Of a stretch of DNA of 64,000 nt, positions 42,529 through 52,085 are shown in pieces. Position numbers and translations under genes: made by a program. The notes beneath the pieces are model-generated. The model had not been told where the DNA came from. It saw only the letters and a program-made list of their open reading frames with translations, and made no database searches. Source of the DNA: Bacteroidales bacterium (GTDB taxonomy: Bacteria > Bacteroidota > Bacteroidia > Bacteroidales > VadinHA17); contig JARGFQ010000001.1 of NCBI GenBank assembly GCA_029210565.1, forward strand, positions 188,656 to 252,655. Direction: 5' to 3'. Position 1 is the stretch's first letter, and the number at the start of each line of letters is the position of its first letter.

Positions 42529-45500
42529 TTAGAATGATAGTTTCAGCCCAAAAAGATAGGATCTCACTCCGGGGCTGGCGAAATAGTCAAATCCCTGTCC
42601 GTTTGTGGCACCGTATACGCTTACTTCCGGGTCTCCGCCCTTGTAGGGTGTAGACACAATCAGATTATTGCCGGTAGCATAAAGCTCCAGTCCCTGGAGT
42701 CTGATCTTGTTGAGGATCTCATTACTGAACATATATGAGAGGGTCAACTCCCTCATTTTCACCCAGCTTGCATCTTCCACAGCCTGTGTTGCGGCTCCGC
42801 CACTGGTAAAGCTGTTCTCACCCCTGTACCACGACTGATTTTTTATAACCTCGGTGGTGTTTACCACACCTGACGATACTACATTGCCGTTGGCATCGAG
42901 GTGACCGTACACACCTTCAAAGACAGTCGGGGTGTCACGATCAAGGGTCTCAACTGTCTGACCGTAATAATTGAGGTTAAAGCGTGTCCCGTTGTTCACA
43001 TATCCGCCCCTCTTGATGTCAACAAGGGCAGTAAGGGAGAAGCCTTTGTAATGCAGGGTGTTATAGATGTTAAGCGTCCAGTCGGGACCGACTTTCCCAA
43101 GTGCGACAGTCTTGGTTTTATCTGTCCAGGGGAATCCGTCAGGATGTGAGTCGGTCGGGTCATCGTTGATGAGCACGTTGTCCTCGGCATCCCTGTACCA
43201 GTCGAAACCGAATATGGTTGCATAATCATACCCTACAGCTGCATTTATCTGCGCCTTGGTGTCTCCGTTTAACGTTACATATTCAATGTCTTTGGCCAGG
43301 GATTTAACAGGGTTCCTCATCCGTGTGAAGTTGGACCTAATCTCCCACTCGAAGTCTCCTGCCTTAACAGGTATGGCATAGACGCTCAGCTCTACTCCCT
43401 TGCTCTCCATGGATGCGGCATTCAGGTATGCCGAGGAGAAACCGGATGAGGCTGCGATGGGCACGGAGAGAAGTAGATCGATATTCTTGTTGTAGAAGTA
43501 GGAAAAGTCCAATCCGAGCCGGTCCTGCAGGAACCTCATTTCGGTGCCGACTTCAAACGCTGTCTGAGTCTCGTGTCTCAGATCGGGATTGCCAACTGTA
43601 TTGCCAACCGTGTATCCTGAAACACCAAGGAAGGGGAATGAGATACCTGAGGTATAGTAGTCGTCGGCACTTCCCGAGCCGTAATATGAGGATGTCCTGT
43701 AGGGATCGGCAATATTTGCGGTCTTGGCCCAGGAAGCCCTTAACTTGCCAAAGGAGAGGATCTTGCTGTCTTTAAGCGGAGCCAGCTCAGTCACAATGAA
43801 TGACGCGCTGAAGGAGGGAAACAGAGCTGACAGATTGTCTTTCGGCATTGTGGTAGACCATTCGTTTCTGAGTGTTGCGCCCAGGTAGAGCATGCTCCTG
43901 AAATCGACACTCAAGTCAGCAAAGACCGCTGCAGTCCTGTAATTGGTAGTTCCCTGTCCGGCCTCCTGCTTACTTGTATTGTCTATATGATACAGGCCGG
44001 GGATTGAAAGGTCATCAGTGTAGGCAGTCAGATATTTATACTCCTGTGCAAACATGTTCTGGCCCAGATTAAGGTTGAACCCGATGTCACTGGTGATCTT
44101 TCTGTGAATATTGAGTATCAGGTCAGAATTGAACAGGGAGTGAAATTCTGATCTCTCCCTCAGGTAACCTTGACTGTGACCCGCACTGTACCAGTTGTAT
44201 ACATCCTGGAATCTCCTCACATACCAGTCGACACCAATATTATATGAGACAGTCAGCCAGTCGAGCAGCTCCGCCTTCAGGAAAGTACTCCCCACGAACC
44301 TGTCATTCTGATCCTTGAAGAACTGCTCGTTGGAGGTCCAATAGGGATTATTGTAAGAACCGTTAACTCCTCTGTAGGTACGCTGAGTACCGTCAGGCAG
44401 CTTGTATCCGGCGGCATTGTTGAAGGTGGCCGGTGTTCTGTAAAGACCGATACCGATACCTGAGCTTGTTCCTCCCTCACGTATCAGGTTGTTCTTTGTG
44501 CGGGCATACATTATGTTGGCCCCTGTCGTGATCTTTTGCGTCAGCCTTGTATCTGCATTAAGCCTGAGGGTCAGCCTGTTGAAGGTGTTGTTGGGAACAA
44601 TGCCTTCTTCATTCAGGTTTCCTGCGGAAAAGAAATAGGAAGAGTTCTTGTTCCCGGCTTCAATGCTGACATTGTTATTGTAGGCAATTCCTTTCTGAAA
44701 GAAATCGAACTGGTCATAGACCCTGACAGGCTCACCCGTGTTTGTGGGAGCGTAGGTGCTGTTGTTGCTGACTATGGCTCCGTCCACGTCAAGCAGGGGG
44801 TTGACCCATATTGCAGGGTCCAGTGAATAGCTGCAGGTGTCAAGTTTTGGTCCCCAGGCGCCGTTGTACTTGCTCCTCCATCCTCCGTTGAGACCCTGGC
44901 CGTATTCATTCTGCAGTTTTATATGCCTGCCCAGTTCCTTTATCCCGACGGACGAGTGAATGCTCACTTTCATCTTCTGATCCAGCGGACCCTTCTTCGT
45001 AGTTATGACGATGACCCCGTTGGAGGCCTGGAGGCCGTAAAGGGCCGTCGCTGCTCCGCCTTTGAGAACTGTGATTGATGCAATGTCATCAGGGTTAAGG
45101 TCAATACTCCTGGAGGAGGAATAAACACCTGACTGGCCTGTGCTACCGCGGTAGGAGGGCTCCGTGCTCATGGGCATGCCATCGATGACAAACAGCGGCT
45201 GGTTGTTGCCCGTAAGGGAAGCCGCACCCCTGATCGTCATGTAGGATGCTGCCCCGGCATTGCTAGAGGAGGTTGTCACCTGCAGACCGGCAGCCTTGGC
45301 CGCCAGCGATGTGACGATGTCACTGTTGCCTCTCTTGTTGAGCTCTGTCCCCGTCACCTCCTGGACGGTATAACCGAGAGCTTTCTTCTCTCTCGTTATG
45401 CCGAGGGCAGTGACAACAACATCTCCAAGGGCATAATCACTCGGCTGCATCACCAGGTCAAGCACATTACCCGTTACCTTGACCTCACGGGGCTGCATGC

Positions 45501-45723
45501 CAATGAAGGAGAAGGCAAGAACATCATACCCCGAGGGTATGGTAATCGAGTAGTTACCCTGGTCATCCGTTACTGTTCCTGTTGTCGTCCCTTTGACTGA
45601 CACAGTCAGATAAGGTAACGGCTTTCCATCAGGATCCGTAACTTTTCCCGTAACCACTCTCTGACCAAACACCTGCAGGCAGGCGAAGGCCAGGATTGCG
45701 AATAAAAGAAGTGTTTTTTTCAT
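42529..45723 (-). CDS. SusC/RagA-like TonB-dependent transporter
   Basis: A 1064-residue outer-membrane protein: signal peptide, carboxypeptidase-regulatory-like domain (VVTGKVTDPDGKPLPYLTVSVKG, about residues 23-100), plug domain with IRGAASLTGNNQPLFVIDG and the SusC marker ASITVLKGGAATALYG, and a beta-barrel ending in FGLKLSF. It imports oligomers with SusD, powered by TonB. No sigma/anti-sigma pair, glycoside hydrolase or sulfatase adjoins it. It begins 109 bp after the PgsW-like gene on the same strand, with no clear -7 element between. Confidence 0.94.
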   Translation of the reverse strand: MKKTLLLFAILAFACLQVFGQRVVTGKVTDPDGKPLPYLTVSVKGTTTGTVTDDQGNYSITIPSGYDVLAFSFIGMQPREVKVTGNVLDLVMQPSDYALGDVVVTALGITREKKALGYTVQEVTGTELNKRGNSDIVTSLAAKAAGLQVTTSSSNAGAASYMTIRGAASLTGNNQPLFVIDGMPMSTEPSYRGSTGQSGVYSSSRSIDLNPDDIASITVLKGGAATALYGLQASNGVIVITTKKGPLDQKMKVSIHSSVGIKELGRHIKLQNEYGQGLNGGWRSKYNGAWGPKLDTCSYSLDPAIWVNPLLDVDGAIVSNNSTYAPTNTGEPVRVYDQFDFFQKGIAYNNNVSIEAGNKNSSYFFSAGNLNEEGIVPNNTFNRLTLRLNADTRLTQKITTGANIMYARTKNNLIREGGTSSGIGIGLYRTPATFNNAAGYKLPDGTQRTYRGVNGSYNNPYWTSNEQFFKDQNDRFVGSTFLKAELLDWLTVSYNIGVDWYVRRFQDVYNWYSAGHSQGYLRERSEFHSLFNSDLILNIHRKITSDIGFNLNLGQNMFAQEYKYLTAYTDDLSIPGLYHIDNTSKQEAGQGTTNYRTAAVFADLSVDFRSMLYLGATLRNEWSTTMPKDNLSALFPSFSASFIVTELAPLKDSKILSFGKLRASWAKTANIADPYRTSSYYGSGSADDYYTSGISFPFLGVSGYTVGNTVGNPDLRHETQTAFEVGTEMRFLQDRLGLDFSYFYNKNIDLLLSVPIAASSGFSSAYLNAASMESKGVELSVYAIPVKAGDFEWEIRSNFTRMRNPVKSLAKDIEYVTLNGDTKAQINAAVGYDYATIFGFDWYRDAEDNVLINDDPTDSHPDGFPWTDKTKTVALGKVGPDWTLNIYNTLHYKGFSLTALVDIKRGGYVNNGTRFNLNYYGQTVETLDRDTPTVFEGVYGHLDANGNVVSSGVVNTTEVIKNQSWYRGENSFTSGGAATQAVEDASWVKMRELTLSYMFSNEILNKIRLQGLELYATGNNLIVSTPYKGGDPEVSVYGATNGQGFDYFASPGVRSYLFGLKLSF

Positions 45724-45832
45724 ACTGGCATATATTATTTTAAGGTAAAAATGAAATTCTCTTCTTTCGGATTTGCATTGATTTATACTTCATTGGTTAA
45801 GCTTATATACAGGTTTATACAGAGTTTGAACA

Positions 45833-46879
45833 TCATTTCCTCTTTCGTAAAAAGAATAACGGCACCAGGGATATTGCCAGGATGAAAGCCAGCATCACCC
45901 TGTTTGTGTTTGTGGTGCTATACAGGTTTGTTGATTCAGAGTATTTTGTTCCGGGGGAGATCGCAATGCCGTACCGGCTGGCCAGATCTTTGATGTCAAG
46001 CATGTTAATGAACGGGATCCCCGCTTCATTCAAACGTGAGATCAATCCCCGGTCAGGATCATCACAGTGGTTCATCTCATAGTTGAGGCCGTTGGGGATA
46101 CCCAATGCATGGGCACAGTCACCCAGGGCGGCTTCATTGCCCCCAATATTTATAAGCAGAGAGATATTTGCCGCTCTGAAGATAGCCTCGCGTCTCATAA
46201 TTGACTCTTGCAGATTCTCAGGAATATATAGGTCAACCCTGTTTCTGTTGGCTGCATTACCAATGATTGCCATGCCTTCCGGCGAAAGCCCCGTGCCGTT
46301 ATCTCCCGTTGCACCGGCAGATACGAGTATCGATTTAAACTTCATGCCCCCTCTTCTCAGCGCCGTCTCCATGTCGATCCAGGTTGCACCCGATTGGTTG
46401 GCACCGTATGTTGAGGCTCCCATGGAGCTCATCACAACAGGTTCAATGCCCATGGTCTGAAGTGCTGTCAGCGCTGATATGGCAAGTGAGGGGAAGGATC
46501 CGGAGATTATGACCCCCACCTTCTCTCCTCCTGTTATACCTGCCTCGTGCAGTAATCTGACTATCAGTGCCGCGAAGTCAGGGTTAGTGGATGTCTCCTT
46601 TGCTTCCAGGGAACCCAGCGTAGTGGTGATATCCGACCATTCGTCGCCTATCATGAAATTATTGGGCACATTCGAGTGAGCATCAGACACAATGTTCCTG
46701 TCCTGCTTTAAACGTTCAATTACTCCAAACATCTTTTCCGTCAGGGCTACAGCCTCCTCCATAGTATCCCGGTAAGGCAGTGGCTGCTGCCTGCGGAAGA
46801 AAGTGACCGATGCTGCAGTTCCGGCCAGGAGCACCACGAAGGCTATGAGTAACCTGATATTTAGGTTCAGTCGGTTCAT
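45833..46879 (-). CDS. pgsW: poly-gamma-glutamate system protein (PgsW-like)
   Basis: A 348-residue membrane-anchored protein: one helix near the N-terminus (LLIAFVVLLAGTAASVTFF), a large extracytoplasmic domain, and a C-terminal helix followed by RKRK. From memory it fits the family named poly-gamma-glutamate system protein, found beside PgsB/PgsC in Gram-negative bacteria, with the conserved stretches VGVIISGSFPSLAISAL and SMGASTYGANQSGATWIDME. It may replace PgsA/CapA in export. It overlaps pgsC by four bases. Confidence 0.82.
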   Translation of the reverse strand: MNRLNLNIRLLIAFVVLLAGTAASVTFFRRQQPLPYRDTMEEAVALTEKMFGVIERLKQDRNIVSDAHSNVPNNFMIGDEWSDITTTLGSLEAKETSTNPDFAALIVRLLHEAGITGGEKVGVIISGSFPSLAISALTALQTMGIEPVVMSSMGASTYGANQSGATWIDMETALRRGGMKFKSILVSAGATGDNGTGLSPEGMAIIGNAANRNRVDLYIPENLQESIMRREAIFRAANISLLINIGGNEAALGDCAHALGIPNGLNYEMNHCDDPDRGLISRLNEAGIPFINMLDIKDLASRYGIAISPGTKYSESTNLYSTTNTNRVMLAFILAISLVPLFFLRKRK

Positions 46880-47304
46880 GGCAGAAACAGTGACACCTGG
46901 AAGATTATCAGTGTGACGATACCCAGGCTGAGAAGGGTCGATGTTATCTTCTGCCTCCCCATCTCGTTTGCGATAAGACCGGGAATGATATATCCTATCG
47001 ACTGCAGATCCAGCTTGAAAATATCTGCAGGCTGAATCAGGGTGTCAATAAGAAGTTTCAGGAAGAAACTGAGCAGTACGGCAAGCAGGAATTTCCTCCT
47101 GCCGTAGAGGAGCAGGAACTGTGACAGGCCCCGGATGATGAGATATACTATCAGGGCTATGATGACAGTCATGATTATCCTGTCGGGCTCGTAGATGAAA
47201 AGTGCAAAGTATGCGGGAGCAATCACACCACCTGGCGAGATACCCGTGATCTCATAGAAGATGAAACCGACAACCAATCCTATAATAAATAGCTGGAGTA
47301 TCAT
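46876..47304 (-). CDS. pgsC: poly-gamma-glutamate biosynthesis protein PgsC/CapC
   Basis: A 142-residue protein with four or five membrane helices, containing FYEITGISPGGVIAPAYFALF near the N-terminus, the usual start of PgsC/CapC, and LLLYGRRKFLLAVLLSF further on. PgsC works with PgsB in the membrane-bound PGA synthase. It overlaps pgsB by four bases at its start and pgsW by four at its end, so the three genes are a translational block. Confidence 0.9.
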   Translation of the reverse strand: MILQLFIIGLVVGFIFYEITGISPGGVIAPAYFALFIYEPDRIIMTVIIALIVYLIIRGLSQFLLLYGRRKFLLAVLLSFFLKLLIDTLIQPADIFKLDLQSIGYIIPGLIANEMGRQKITSTLLSLGIVTLIIFQVSLFLP

Positions 47305-48440
47305 CGTAGCTCATTTATGATATGAAATCCTTCTCCGCCAATATTGCCTATACCGGTTACGAATGACCCGTCGGCAACAGTGCTGACAAGTGATTTTACC
47401 GGATTGTGCATCTCTCTTCTGTTCCAGCAGATCACTTTCCCTTTTTCAAATCCTGCTGCTGACAGTTTGTGCTGTGCCCTTTTCCTGTGGCTGCCGGTCA
47501 CTATTATCCTGTCAAAGGAGCCGGGATTCTTCGCAATCCATTCTGAGAACAGGTCAGTTCTCACAGGGCGGTCGGCACGGGTGTTAAGGATGACCGATAT
47601 TCTGCCCGAATGTCCTGAATCCTCCATCCAGTGTCCGATAAATGACTCCGTGGAGTCTATATCATTGACCGCAAATGCATTAAGGAACCTGATCTTCTTT
47701 CCCCCGTCATTAATTGTCTTCAGGGGAGATTTAGTGCTGGCGATCCAGTTCATTATTCCTGTTTCAGCCTTTTCCGGGTCTATCCCCGCCTCCCTGCATA
47801 CAGTCAGGGCCAGTGCGACGTTCTCAGGAAAAATACCGTACGGCAGTCGTTCCCTGAGGCGCTCCTCCAGCTCCCCGGCAGTGACGACAGTGCTGTTACC
47901 CGCGGATGCTTTTTCTTTAATCTTATTTATGAATGTTCTCTCACCGGTGATGACCCTGCAGTTTGCCGGAATGGCACTGCATATTGCTTCTGCCTGCGAT
48001 TCCAGGTCCTTGCCCATCTCCTCGCGGTGGTCATCCCTGATGTTTGTAATGACGTAAAAATGCGGTTTAAATATTGAACCTTCCAGTTTCTGAAGTTCAG
48101 GAGCAATTGACATGCACTCCATCACCATCGTTCTTACCCTCTTCCTGAAGGCTGATCTCAGGATGTTCACCTGCTCCTGAACCCTTGCCGGGCCTGCACG
48201 GTCAACAGTCTCTGTGACCCCGTTGTGAATCGTAGATGGGATGATACCGGTGATCTTTGCCATCACATCATGGCCCGCAGAGGCTATTCCGGCTGCAACA
48301 TACTCAGTTACCGAAGACTTGCCCCTTGTTCCATTCACATGGATTCTCAGGCTCATTGAGGCGATGCTCTTCTGAAGCATCCGTTTTTCAATGATCAGGA
48401 GACTTAATATTAAGATCAGTATTACCGATATTATCAGCAT
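47301..48440 (-). CDS. pgsB: poly-gamma-glutamate synthase PgsB/CapB
   Basis: A 379-residue member of the Mur-ligase-like amide ligases that adds glutamate to gamma-polyglutamate with ATP. It has an N-terminal membrane anchor (MLIISVILILILSLLII), the P-loop RIHVNGTRGKSSVTEY, the acidic MECMSIAPELQ stretch, and TNIRDDHREEMG, the counterpart of the second ATP/metal region. The length matches PgsB/CapB. With PgsC it is the catalytic core of the cluster. Confidence 0.92.
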   Translation of the reverse strand: MLIISVILILILSLLIIEKRMLQKSIASMSLRIHVNGTRGKSSVTEYVAAGIASAGHDVMAKITGIIPSTIHNGVTETVDRAGPARVQEQVNILRSAFRKRVRTMVMECMSIAPELQKLEGSIFKPHFYVITNIRDDHREEMGKDLESQAEAICSAIPANCRVITGERTFINKIKEKASAGNSTVVTAGELEERLRERLPYGIFPENVALALTVCREAGIDPEKAETGIMNWIASTKSPLKTINDGGKKIRFLNAFAVNDIDSTESFIGHWMEDSGHSGRISVILNTRADRPVRTDLFSEWIAKNPGSFDRIIVTGSHRKRAQHKLSAAGFEKGKVICWNRREMHNPVKSLVSTVADGSFVTGIGNIGGEGFHIINELR

Positions 48441-48488
48441 TTCAATTACTTGTCAGGATCCTGGACTCATTGCACTCATCCTTTATGA

Positions 48489-50189
48489 TCAATACCCAAT
48501 AGCCATTCCACCTCTTCTTTTATCAGCGGATCCTGAATACTCTCCTGTAGTGGGATTCACATATATCATCTGTGCTCCTCCAAAAAAGAGGTCGATTCCC
48601 TCATATACCTTTACAGTATGGCCCATCCACTCCAGTTCGGCACGTACTTCCGGTTTTATACCTGCTTCAACATGGAGGTAGTCCTCAAACTTCTGGCTGT
48701 AGAATCTTGGAGCCAGGTTGGCTTCATTCACATCCATTCCAAAGTCGATGACATTGACAACCAGCTCAATCAGGGTTGTTATTATGCGGCTGGCACCGGG
48801 ACTGCCGACTACCAGGAAAGGATTTCCGTTTTTAAGGAGTATTGTTGGTGTGATGGAGGTTCTGCATTGTTTGCTGTTCTGCAGATAGTTGACATTCCCG
48901 GAATTGTATGAGTAGTTTGTCATGGCGCTGTTAAACAGGACACCCGATACCGTCTGTCCCGATCCGAAAAACAATCCCAGGGTCTGGGTAAGTGCAACGG
49001 TGTTACCCTCTTTATCTATTACTGACAGGTGAGTTGTATGTCCTCCGGCAGGTTCCTCATCCAGTACAGGCTCCTTCCTGTAGCTTTTGTCGAACATCCC
49101 GGGGTCACCGTATTTAGCATCCCTGTAGCGTGGCGGATCAAGTTTTGACTGGTTGATGCTGTTAAATCTCTCCAGTGCGTACTCTTTGGAGGTGAGACCT
49201 GCAACAGGTACAGACACAAAATCGGGGTCAGCCAGGTACTGGTACCTGTCAGCATAGGTCAGCTTCCCGACCTCAGCCATTACATGCAAGGTTTTGGCAG
49301 ATTCGCTGAAATGACCGCTGGCGGCGAGGTCGAAGTTTTCAAGCATATTCAGTCCCTGTATCAGGCTGATGCCTGACTGCGGAACATTTGATGAAAGGAT
49401 ATCATAGCCCCTGTAGGTGCCCTGCAGGGGTACGGTAAGTTTTGGCTGATATGATGAAAAGTCCTTTTCTGACAGCACTCCGCCGCGGGCCCTGATACCC
49501 TCCACAAAAGAGCTGGCGAGCTCTCCCTCGTAGAATCCGTCCCTGCCCTGCTCGGCGATGAGACGCAGCACCTTCCCTAGATTCCTCTGAACGAGTATTT
49601 CGCCCTCCATCCGTGGAAACCCGTCATCAAGAAAAACGGAAGCGGTGGCCGGGTCACTCATGATCTTGTCAATATTGTCGAGGATAAGTTTTGCCAGGGT
49701 CTGGTCAATGGGAAAGCCATACTCAGCATGACTTATTGCCGGTTCCATTACCTTTTTCAGTGGCAGGCTACCGAATTTCTCATGTGCCATGAGCAGTCCC
49801 GCCACAGTACCGGGTACTCCGATTGCTTTTGCAGTGCTGTTGTCTCTGCTTGAACTGAAGTCTAATTCAGTGGCTCTTTCGGAACTCCTTCCGTAATAGT
49901 TGATGAACCATGACTTCTGCTCATTTTTCAGGTATATAACCATGCCTCCACCACCTCCCAGGCCTGATCCGTCAGGTTCCACCACTCCGATTGTAAATGC
50001 GGCTGCTACCGCAGCATCGACGGCGTTACCGCCGCTTTTCAGCATGTCAATGGCTGCAGCAGATGCCAGCGGATGGGCCGTGGCAGCCATCCCGTTCATC
50101 CCTTTGGAGGGGTACACCGACTGTCCCCGGATGCCCGGATTCAATATCAGTACAAGCAGTAATATCAGTTGAAGAGTTCTCTTTATCAT
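48489..50189 (-). CDS. ggt: gamma-glutamyltransferase
   Basis: A 566-residue exported enzyme (signal peptide MIKRTLQLILLLVLILNPGIRG). The N-terminal HPLASAAAIDMLKSGGNAVDAAVA and GSGLGGGGGMVIY are family signatures; self-cleavage should occur before the first Thr of GGHTTHLSVIDKEGN, creating the small subunit with that Thr as nucleophile. In PGA systems such enzymes (CapD, Ggt) cut, trim or anchor the polymer. Its position 48 bp before pgsB supports a role on gamma-glutamyl bonds made by PgsBC. Confidence 0.93.
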   Translation of the reverse strand: MIKRTLQLILLLVLILNPGIRGQSVYPSKGMNGMAATAHPLASAAAIDMLKSGGNAVDAAVAAAFTIGVVEPDGSGLGGGGGMVIYLKNEQKSWFINYYGRSSERATELDFSSSRDNSTAKAIGVPGTVAGLLMAHEKFGSLPLKKVMEPAISHAEYGFPIDQTLAKLILDNIDKIMSDPATASVFLDDGFPRMEGEILVQRNLGKVLRLIAEQGRDGFYEGELASSFVEGIRARGGVLSEKDFSSYQPKLTVPLQGTYRGYDILSSNVPQSGISLIQGLNMLENFDLAASGHFSESAKTLHVMAEVGKLTYADRYQYLADPDFVSVPVAGLTSKEYALERFNSINQSKLDPPRYRDAKYGDPGMFDKSYRKEPVLDEEPAGGHTTHLSVIDKEGNTVALTQTLGLFFGSGQTVSGVLFNSAMTNYSYNSGNVNYLQNSKQCRTSITPTILLKNGNPFLVVGSPGASRIITTLIELVVNVIDFGMDVNEANLAPRFYSQKFEDYLHVEAGIKPEVRAELEWMGHTVKVYEGIDLFFGGAQMIYVNPTTGEYSGSADKRRGGMAIGY

Positions 50190-50233
50190 CGCAGAGGTTC
50201 TATCAGGATTTGTTCAGTATGAGTTTCTTGCGA

Positions 50234-50779
50234 TTACTTGAACAAGTTTCCAAGCGGTTCAGCAGTTTCTGCAATTTTCTCGACAAGGGTCAGCGGGATA
50301 TTCTTCGCCCTTGAGATGGCGGAGAAAAAGCCATCCTCATCACCCTGTTTCACAACCAGCATCTGCTTTGAGTTGTCGGCCACAAGCTGGTTAAAGGCAT
50401 CGGACTGACCCTGCCGGCGGGCGTTACCTCCTATGTGCATCAACACTATCGGTATCTTAAGGTCATTGGCCGCCTTAATCAGGGACTGGATTCTGTCAAT
50501 TTCATCCTGCTGACTGATGCCGGCGGCTCCAAGTCCCTTGGAACTGAAGCCGGGCACAATCACCAATGTTCTAAAACCTGTAAGGTCTTCGGGCTTTGCC
50601 ATCAGAACAGTGGTGGCATTCAGACTCTGCCTCTGGGCAAGCATCTTGACCAGCTTCACATCTGCACTCTGGCCGGCAGAAGAGATAAGCACCGGCTGTT
50701 CAAATTTCTGGGCCAGCAATGTTGAACCGGCAAAGAATAAAATCAGTATTGTTACAAAAGTTAAGATCCTGTTTTTCAT
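50234..50779 (-). CDS. exported DUF6305-like protein
   Basis: A 181-residue protein with a signal peptide (ILTFVTILILFFAGSTLLAQ) and a mature domain with a Rossmann-like pattern: KFEQPVLISSAGQSADVKLVKML, LVIVPGFSSKGLGAAGIS, IPIVLMHIGGNARRQGQ. I associate it with DUF6305, from memory. No catalytic residue is known. It lies between the aspartoacylase-like hydrolase (20 bp) and ggt (44 bp), so it is part of the same transcription unit. Confidence 0.65.
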   Translation of the reverse strand: MKNRILTFVTILILFFAGSTLLAQKFEQPVLISSAGQSADVKLVKMLAQRQSLNATTVLMAKPEDLTGFRTLVIVPGFSSKGLGAAGISQQDEIDRIQSLIKAANDLKIPIVLMHIGGNARRQGQSDAFNQLVADNSKQMLVVKQGDEDGFFSAISRAKNIPLTLVEKIAETAEPLGNLFK

Positions 50780-50799
50780 TTTTCTCTGTTTTAGTTGTT

Positions 50800-51930
50800 T
50801 TAGTTGTTTAAGAATTCACCCACCCCTTTTTCCATTATCATTTCGTAATCGGGCAGATTCTCAATTACGATTTGCATATCAGGATAATATAAGTTATAAG
50901 AGTTAATTAATTCAACGACTCCCGCAATATGCCTTCCGACACGGTGTGTCATCGGTTCGCCGGTATCTTCCCGGTAGGCAATTCTCAGGGCACCAGTCTC
51001 CTTTGCCTGTTTGTAGTTGTCGCAGTAACCATTCAGGACGAGATCGACATCTGTCCTGCCCCTGAGTCTTCCCATTGAAGGATTGCTGGTCTCCATCAGA
51101 AACGGTATTGCGTTTGTGTAATCGCCCCATTCCCTGTGACTCAGTCCGTGAAAATTCTTCGGCGATGTCTCAGGTGAAAACTGGAGACCGGCCATTTCAA
51201 GCCCAAGAATGGCACTCATGGCTATGTCTTCATAGTTTTCATGGTAGACAATTACATTGACAATAGGTACTTCAGGTGATGACTCATGGATATCAAAGGC
51301 AATGTTTACCTTCTCTTTTTCAATAAGCTGTACAATTGAATATGCTATCCTTTCGGTTAGGTTACCGTCAGGCCGGCCCGGGTAAGCACGGTTTATATTC
51401 CTTGTTTCAAATCCCGACAGCTGCTGGTTTGAGGGATACTGTGAGAACACCAGGGGGTCAGGCCACTGATCAAGGGGATTGGTTACCCGCGATCCGAGCC
51501 TGAACCTTCGTGTGCCGTTTTTTGTCGGGATATCGTATGATGCCGGGAAGCCCTCCATGGGATCCGAACAGGTAAATGCGCTGTTGTTCAGCCGGGGGAT
51601 GATTATCACCCGGCCACAGGCAACCCTGAGGTTCTCAAGCATAACCACGGTGGAGAGAAAAGAGGCGGCCTCATTGGGGTGGGCCCCGCCGCAGACCAGG
51701 GCTGTGCCGCCTTCAAGGCCGCTGTCAAACAGGTAGACCTCCGTATCTCCGTTGGTGCCCCTTATGCCTTCAAAATAGTCACTCAGCATTACTTTTCCGG
51801 TAAGGCCGTCACTGGGAAACAGCTCTTCGGGGTGATGCATCTTGCCGAAGCTGATAGCTGCAATTACACCCATTGCGGCTGTCACGATTGTGATTATAAT
51901 AGTGGACAGATGATTTCTGATCATGACCAT
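50800..51930 (-). CDS. aspartoacylase/succinylglutamate desuccinylase-like hydrolase
   Basis: A 376-residue protein anchored or exported through an N-terminal helix (TIIITIVTAAMGVIAAISFG). The zinc site of the AstE/AspA branch of M14 metallo-hydrolases is visible: GGAHPNEAAS (His and Glu) and FDIHESSPEVP (His). Family members release acyl groups from N-acyl-glutamate or -aspartate, so an exo-hydrolase on glutamyl chains is conceivable. Its ATG overlaps the stop of the preceding 48-residue gene (TAATG). Confidence 0.8.
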   Translation of the reverse strand: MVMIRNHLSTIIITIVTAAMGVIAAISFGKMHHPEELFPSDGLTGKVMLSDYFEGIRGTNGDTEVYLFDSGLEGGTALVCGGAHPNEAASFLSTVVMLENLRVACGRVIIIPRLNNSAFTCSDPMEGFPASYDIPTKNGTRRFRLGSRVTNPLDQWPDPLVFSQYPSNQQLSGFETRNINRAYPGRPDGNLTERIAYSIVQLIEKEKVNIAFDIHESSPEVPIVNVIVYHENYEDIAMSAILGLEMAGLQFSPETSPKNFHGLSHREWGDYTNAIPFLMETSNPSMGRLRGRTDVDLVLNGYCDNYKQAKETGALRIAYREDTGEPMTHRVGRHIAGVVELINSYNLYYPDMQIVIENLPDYEMIMEKGVGEFLNN

Positions 51931-52076
51931 TATTTAATTTGTAGCAGACGAAGAATGAAAACAAGCAGTACCATTGCCATTGCCAGTTGATTCCTCCATT
52001 TTTTCTCCTTCAGGAACTCAATGATCACCACGAAGGTGACATAGGCAAGTATCAGTTTATAAATAATATATAGCAT
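51930..52076 (-). CDS. 48-residue membrane protein in the PGA cluster
   Basis: A short gene: MLYIIYKLILAYVTFVVIIE, then FLKEKKWRNQ, then a second hydrophobic stretch ending LLQIK. It starts 9 bp after the TRAP permease stop, and its TAA overlaps the next ATG by one base, which strongly supports translation. It could be the counterpart of PgsE/CapE, a small accessory protein of similar length in Bacillus PGA synthases, or a small partner of the TRAP permease; sequence does not decide. Confidence 0.65.
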   Translation of the reverse strand: MLYIIYKLILAYVTFVVIIEFLKEKKWRNQLAMAMVLLVFILRLLQIK

Positions 52077-52085
52077 AGCTGTAAT

